DNA from: JACKOD01 sp041591635
GTDB taxonomy: Bacteria > Pseudomonadota > Gammaproteobacteria > Pseudomonadales > Oleiphilaceae
DNA: 7,265 nt
NCBI GenBank assembly: GCA_041591635.1
Contig: JBFHRO010000166.1
Location: forward strand, 1 to 7,265
Direction of reading: 5' to 3'
The position numbers were made by a program, and so were the translations under genes. This document shows, piece after piece, positions 5,429-7,265 of the stretch (its first letter is position 1; the number at the start of each line of letters is the position of its first letter). Under the pieces are notes generated by a model. It did not search any database and was not told where the DNA came from. It saw nothing but the letters and a program-made list of their open reading frames with translations.

Positions 5429-6217
5429 TCAGGTTTTGGCGAGCGCTTTCACTCCGGAAGCAATAAAAAGAGCGAAGGAACACAAAACTACCGAGGGCCC
5501 GGCTGGCGTATCGGCGTACCAGCTCAAGGCCAGGCCAAGGCTCACCGAAAGCATACCCACTGCACTGGCGTTGATGGCCATGGCTTCGGGGGTGGCAGAC
5601 AGGCGCCGGGCCGTGGCGGCAGGGATGATCATGAGGGCGGTGATCAGCAAGACCCCAACGATCTTCATGGCCACAGCAATCACACAGGAGAACAGCAGCA
5701 TGAGTACCGCCCGGTACAAATCGACCCGTACTCCCTCGACGCGCGCCAGTTCTTCATGAATGCTCATGGTCAGCAAGGGGCGCCAACAAGCCCACAGCAA
5801 TGCACTGGCCAGCAACACCACCAGCCAGATCATCCACAAATCGGCCGCGGTAATAGCGAGCAGATCACCAAACAGGTAGGCATTCAGATCGACTTGCAGG
5901 TTGCCCGACAGACTGACCATGACCAGCCCGATCGACAGGCTGCTGTGGGCCAGAATACCCAGCAGTGTATCTGTAGCCAGGGCTTGCTGGCGTTGGAGTA
6001 GAAACAGTGTCATCGCAATGATGATACATATCAACGCAATGGCCAGATTGAGATTGATGTTCAGCAGCAACCCCAGCGAAATCCCCATCAGGGCCGAATG
6101 CGCCAGAGTGTCGCCAAAGTACGCCATGCGCCGCCACACCACAAAACATCCCAGGGGGCCGGCAATCAACGCCACTCCCATGCCGCCCGCCAGGGCGTAA
6201 AGCAGAAACTCAGGCAT
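5429..6217 (-). CDS. znuB: Zinc ABC transporter permease ZnuB
   Basis: The inner-membrane permease of the ZnuABC high-affinity zinc importer. It forms the channel through which zinc handed over by periplasmic ZnuA is moved at the expense of ATP hydrolysed by ZnuC. The 262-residue length matches E. coli ZnuB (261). It has about eight hydrophobic segments. Family stretches include GPLGCFVVWRRMAYFGDTLAHSA (20-42), DTLLGILAHSSLSIGLV (83-99), NAYLFGDLLAIT (112-123) and IIPAATARR (196-204), plus DTPAGPSVVLC near the C-terminus. The start ATG overlaps the end of znuC by 8 nt (ATGCCTGA), a coupling arrangement, so no separate ribosome site is needed. It is the third gene of zur-znuC-znuB. Expression is expected to be repressed by Zur when zinc is sufficient, from a promoter outside the window. 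Confidence 0.96.
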   Translation of the reverse strand: MPEFLLYALAGGMGVALIAGPLGCFVVWRRMAYFGDTLAHSALMGISLGLLLNINLNLAIALICIIIAMTLFLLQRQQALATDTLLGILAHSSLSIGLVMVSLSGNLQVDLNAYLFGDLLAITAADLWMIWLVVLLASALLWACWRPLLTMSIHEELARVEGVRVDLYRAVLMLLFSCVIAVAMKIVGVLLITALMIIPAATARRLSATPEAMAINASAVGMLSVSLGLALSWYADTPAGPSVVLCSFALFIASGVKALAKT

Positions 6218-7034
6218 TTCGGGTGTTCTCCGTCACATGAAGTGGTGCTGCCGGGGCGTGGTGGCAGTGGGGGCCATGGGTGTGAAGGGGGGCCTGTGGC
6301 GGGGTCTCGACAATAGTGCCCTCAATGGTGTGGGCATGGTTGTGGTGATGATGGTACACCGCCAGTTGGCTGGCCGCCTGGCCAAACAGGGCAATGTAGG
6401 CCGGATCGTGGGACACCTGTTCAGGCAGGCCCGAGCAGCAAACATGACGGTTAAGGCAAACGACCCTATCGGTCGAGGCCATGACCAGATGCAGATCGTG
6501 CGAGACCATCAGCACGGCACAGCCCAGCGTATCCCGCAGCGAGCGAATACGCTGGTACAGTTCGGTCTGGCCGGTAAGATCAACCCCCTGCGCCGGTTCA
6601 TCGAGAATCAGTATGTCAGGTGCACGCAGTACGGCCCGCGCCAACAATACCCGTTGCAGCTCGCCCCCGGAAATGGCCTGAATTTGCGATTGCAGCAAAT
6701 GAGACACACCGCTTTGTGCCAGTGCTTGCTCGATCTGCCCGGTTTTGGCGCCCCCAAGCCCCAGAAACCGCGCTACTGTGAGCGGGAACGTATTGTCAAT
6801 GTGCAGTTTTTGCGGCATGTAGCCAACTTTCAGACCGGGTTTGCGTTTGATTTGCCCCGACGTCAGCCGTTGCAATCCCAAAATGGCACGCACCAGCGTG
6901 GTTTTCCCGGCGCCATTGGGCCCAATGACGGTGACGATTTCACCCGCATTCAGGCTCAGGCTGACATCGGTGACAATAGACTGCTGGTTGAGTGTGATGC
7001 TGGCGTGCTCCAGCTGTATCAGTAGATCACCCAT
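6210..7034 (-). CDS. znuC: Zinc ABC transporter ATP-binding protein ZnuC with His-rich tail
   Basis: The cytoplasmic ATPase of ZnuABC, 274 residues. ABC motifs are complete: Walker A GPNGAGKTT (38-46), Q-loop Q75 in GYMPQKL, signature SGGEL (122-126), Walker B ILILDEP with D145 and E146, and H-loop H179 in VSHDLHLVMA. The stretch CLNRHVCCSG near 193-202 is typical of ZnuC as distinct from other metal ABC ATPases. The C-terminus from about 227 carries YHHHHNHAH, then a second His cluster (251-259, HTHGPHCHH), with 12 His in about 40 residues. E. coli ZnuC (251 residues) has only the first cluster. The ATG at 7034 is preferred: it overlaps the zur stop by 8 nt (ATGGGTGA) and begins right before the first beta strand; an upstream ATG at 7097 lies inside zur. 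It overlaps znuB by 8 nt at its end. Confidence 0.95.
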   Translation of the reverse strand: MGDLLIQLEHASITLNQQSIVTDVSLSLNAGEIVTVIGPNGAGKTTLVRAILGLQRLTSGQIKRKPGLKVGYMPQKLHIDNTFPLTVARFLGLGGAKTGQIEQALAQSGVSHLLQSQIQAISGGELQRVLLARAVLRAPDILILDEPAQGVDLTGQTELYQRIRSLRDTLGCAVLMVSHDLHLVMASTDRVVCLNRHVCCSGLPEQVSHDPAYIALFGQAASQLAVYHHHHNHAHTIEGTIVETPPQAPLHTHGPHCHHAPAAPLHVTENTRNA

Positions 7035-7265
7035 GATGCGCAGGCTCCGACTTAAGCGGGGCTTCGGCACAGCCGGGACAGAGCCCGGATACTTCAATCA
7101 CGCTCGACTCGGCGACGAAATCTCCCAGCACCTCCGGCTGCCGCAGAAGCTGTTCCAGTTGGGGGTGTGCCTTTTCCTGTACCGTAAGGCATTGCCGGCA
7201 AATCAGCAGGCAACTGCAGTGGGGCGCCTGGAGTATGGAGCAGCCAATGTAGGCGTTTAGCGTCG
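7027..7265 (-). CDS. zur: Zinc uptake regulator Zur (Fur family), C-terminal 78 residues
   Basis: The C-terminal part of the zinc-responsive repressor that shuts off znu genes when zinc is plentiful. The gene continues beyond the right edge, so the DNA-binding domain is not seen. The visible 78 residues start TLNAYIGC and contain two CxxC pairs, CRQC (22-25) and CPGC (62-65), which form the structural zinc site in Fur-family proteins. C8, H15 and E30 align with the C88, H96 and E111 regulatory zinc ligands of E. coli Zur as I recall them; the fourth ligand (H77) would lie just outside the window. The segment SSVIEVSGLCPGC matches NVIEAHGLCAAC of E. coli Zur. Extra cysteines (C16, C18) sit beside H15. 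The stop overlaps the znuC start by 8 nt. The arrangement zur-znuC-znuB is also known in Pseudomonas. Confidence 0.9.
   Translation of the reverse strand, partial: TLNAYIGCSILQAPHCSCLLICRQCLTVQEKAHPQLEQLLRQPEVLGDFVAESSVIEVSGLCPGCAEAPLKSEPAHHG

Noticed and set aside
5336..6001. 221-codon plus-strand open frame antisense to znuB
   Set aside because: Low-complexity Gln/His/Gly-rich translation opposite a well-conserved ZnuB.
6237..7025. 262-codon plus-strand open frame antisense to znuC
   Set aside because: No recognisable domain; the opposite strand encodes ZnuC with all ABC motifs.
7035..7097. Upstream start for znuC at 7097
   Set aside because: The extension lies inside the zur coding region and precedes the normal ZnuC N-terminus; the ATG at 7034 gives the conserved coupling overlap.
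1..7265. Mobile element, CRISPR array, tRNA or defence system
   Set aside because: No transposase, integrase, regularly spaced repeats, tRNA-like fold or nuclease domain is seen; every substantial gene fits a known housekeeping, regulatory or transport family.

Overview
This window looks like an ordinary chromosomal segment of a gammaproteobacterium with moderately high GC content. Three things point there: a zur-znuC-znuB operon whose protein motifs closely match those I recall from E. coli, a YjtD/LasT-type SPOUT methyltransferase very like the E. coli protein, and a membrane diguanylate cyclase. The genus cannot be fixed from the sequence alone. I see no insertion sequence, tRNA, rRNA, CRISPR array or phage gene, and coding density is high.

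Layout, left to right. (1) 1-395, minus strand: the N-terminal part of a LysE/RhtB-family amino-acid exporter that runs off the left edge. It is divergent from (2) 606-2000, plus strand: a MocR-type regulator (GntR winged helix fused to a PLP aminotransferase-like domain). Their AT-rich divergent intergenic region (396-605) is full of ATTGT/ACAAT elements, including a 42-bp-spaced direct repeat and a perfect inverted repeat, and probably holds the regulator's operators. (3) 2059-2655, plus: a TetR/AcrR-family repressor with no obvious target in the window. (4) 2656-3648, minus: a multi-pass membrane diguanylate cyclase with an intact GGEEF active site and RxxD inhibitory site. Its stop codon abuts the TetR stop codon. 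(5) 3905-4582, plus: a TrmJ/YjtD-like RNA 2'-O-methyltransferase. (6) 4579-5304, minus: a two-TM, coiled-coil, PAS-domain protein that ends just where an output domain would normally begin, convergent with and overlapping (5) by 4 nt. (7) 5429-7265, minus: the zinc-uptake operon zur (C-terminal part only), znuC and znuB.

How the genes work together. Zur senses zinc and represses uptake. ZnuC (ATPase) and ZnuB (permease) form the inner-membrane part of the ZnuABC importer. The binding protein ZnuA is not in the window. zur/znuC and znuC/znuB overlap by 8 nt each, which implies translational coupling. The MocR/LysE pair is a likely regulator-exporter unit for an amino acid or amino compound. 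The diguanylate cyclase and the PAS protein are membrane sensors without a clear link to their neighbours.

I found no convincing undescribed multi-gene system. The observations most worth checking are the phased operator-like array at 441-573, the PAS-only sensor, the His-rich ZnuC tail, and the two convergent gene pairs with no intergenic space.
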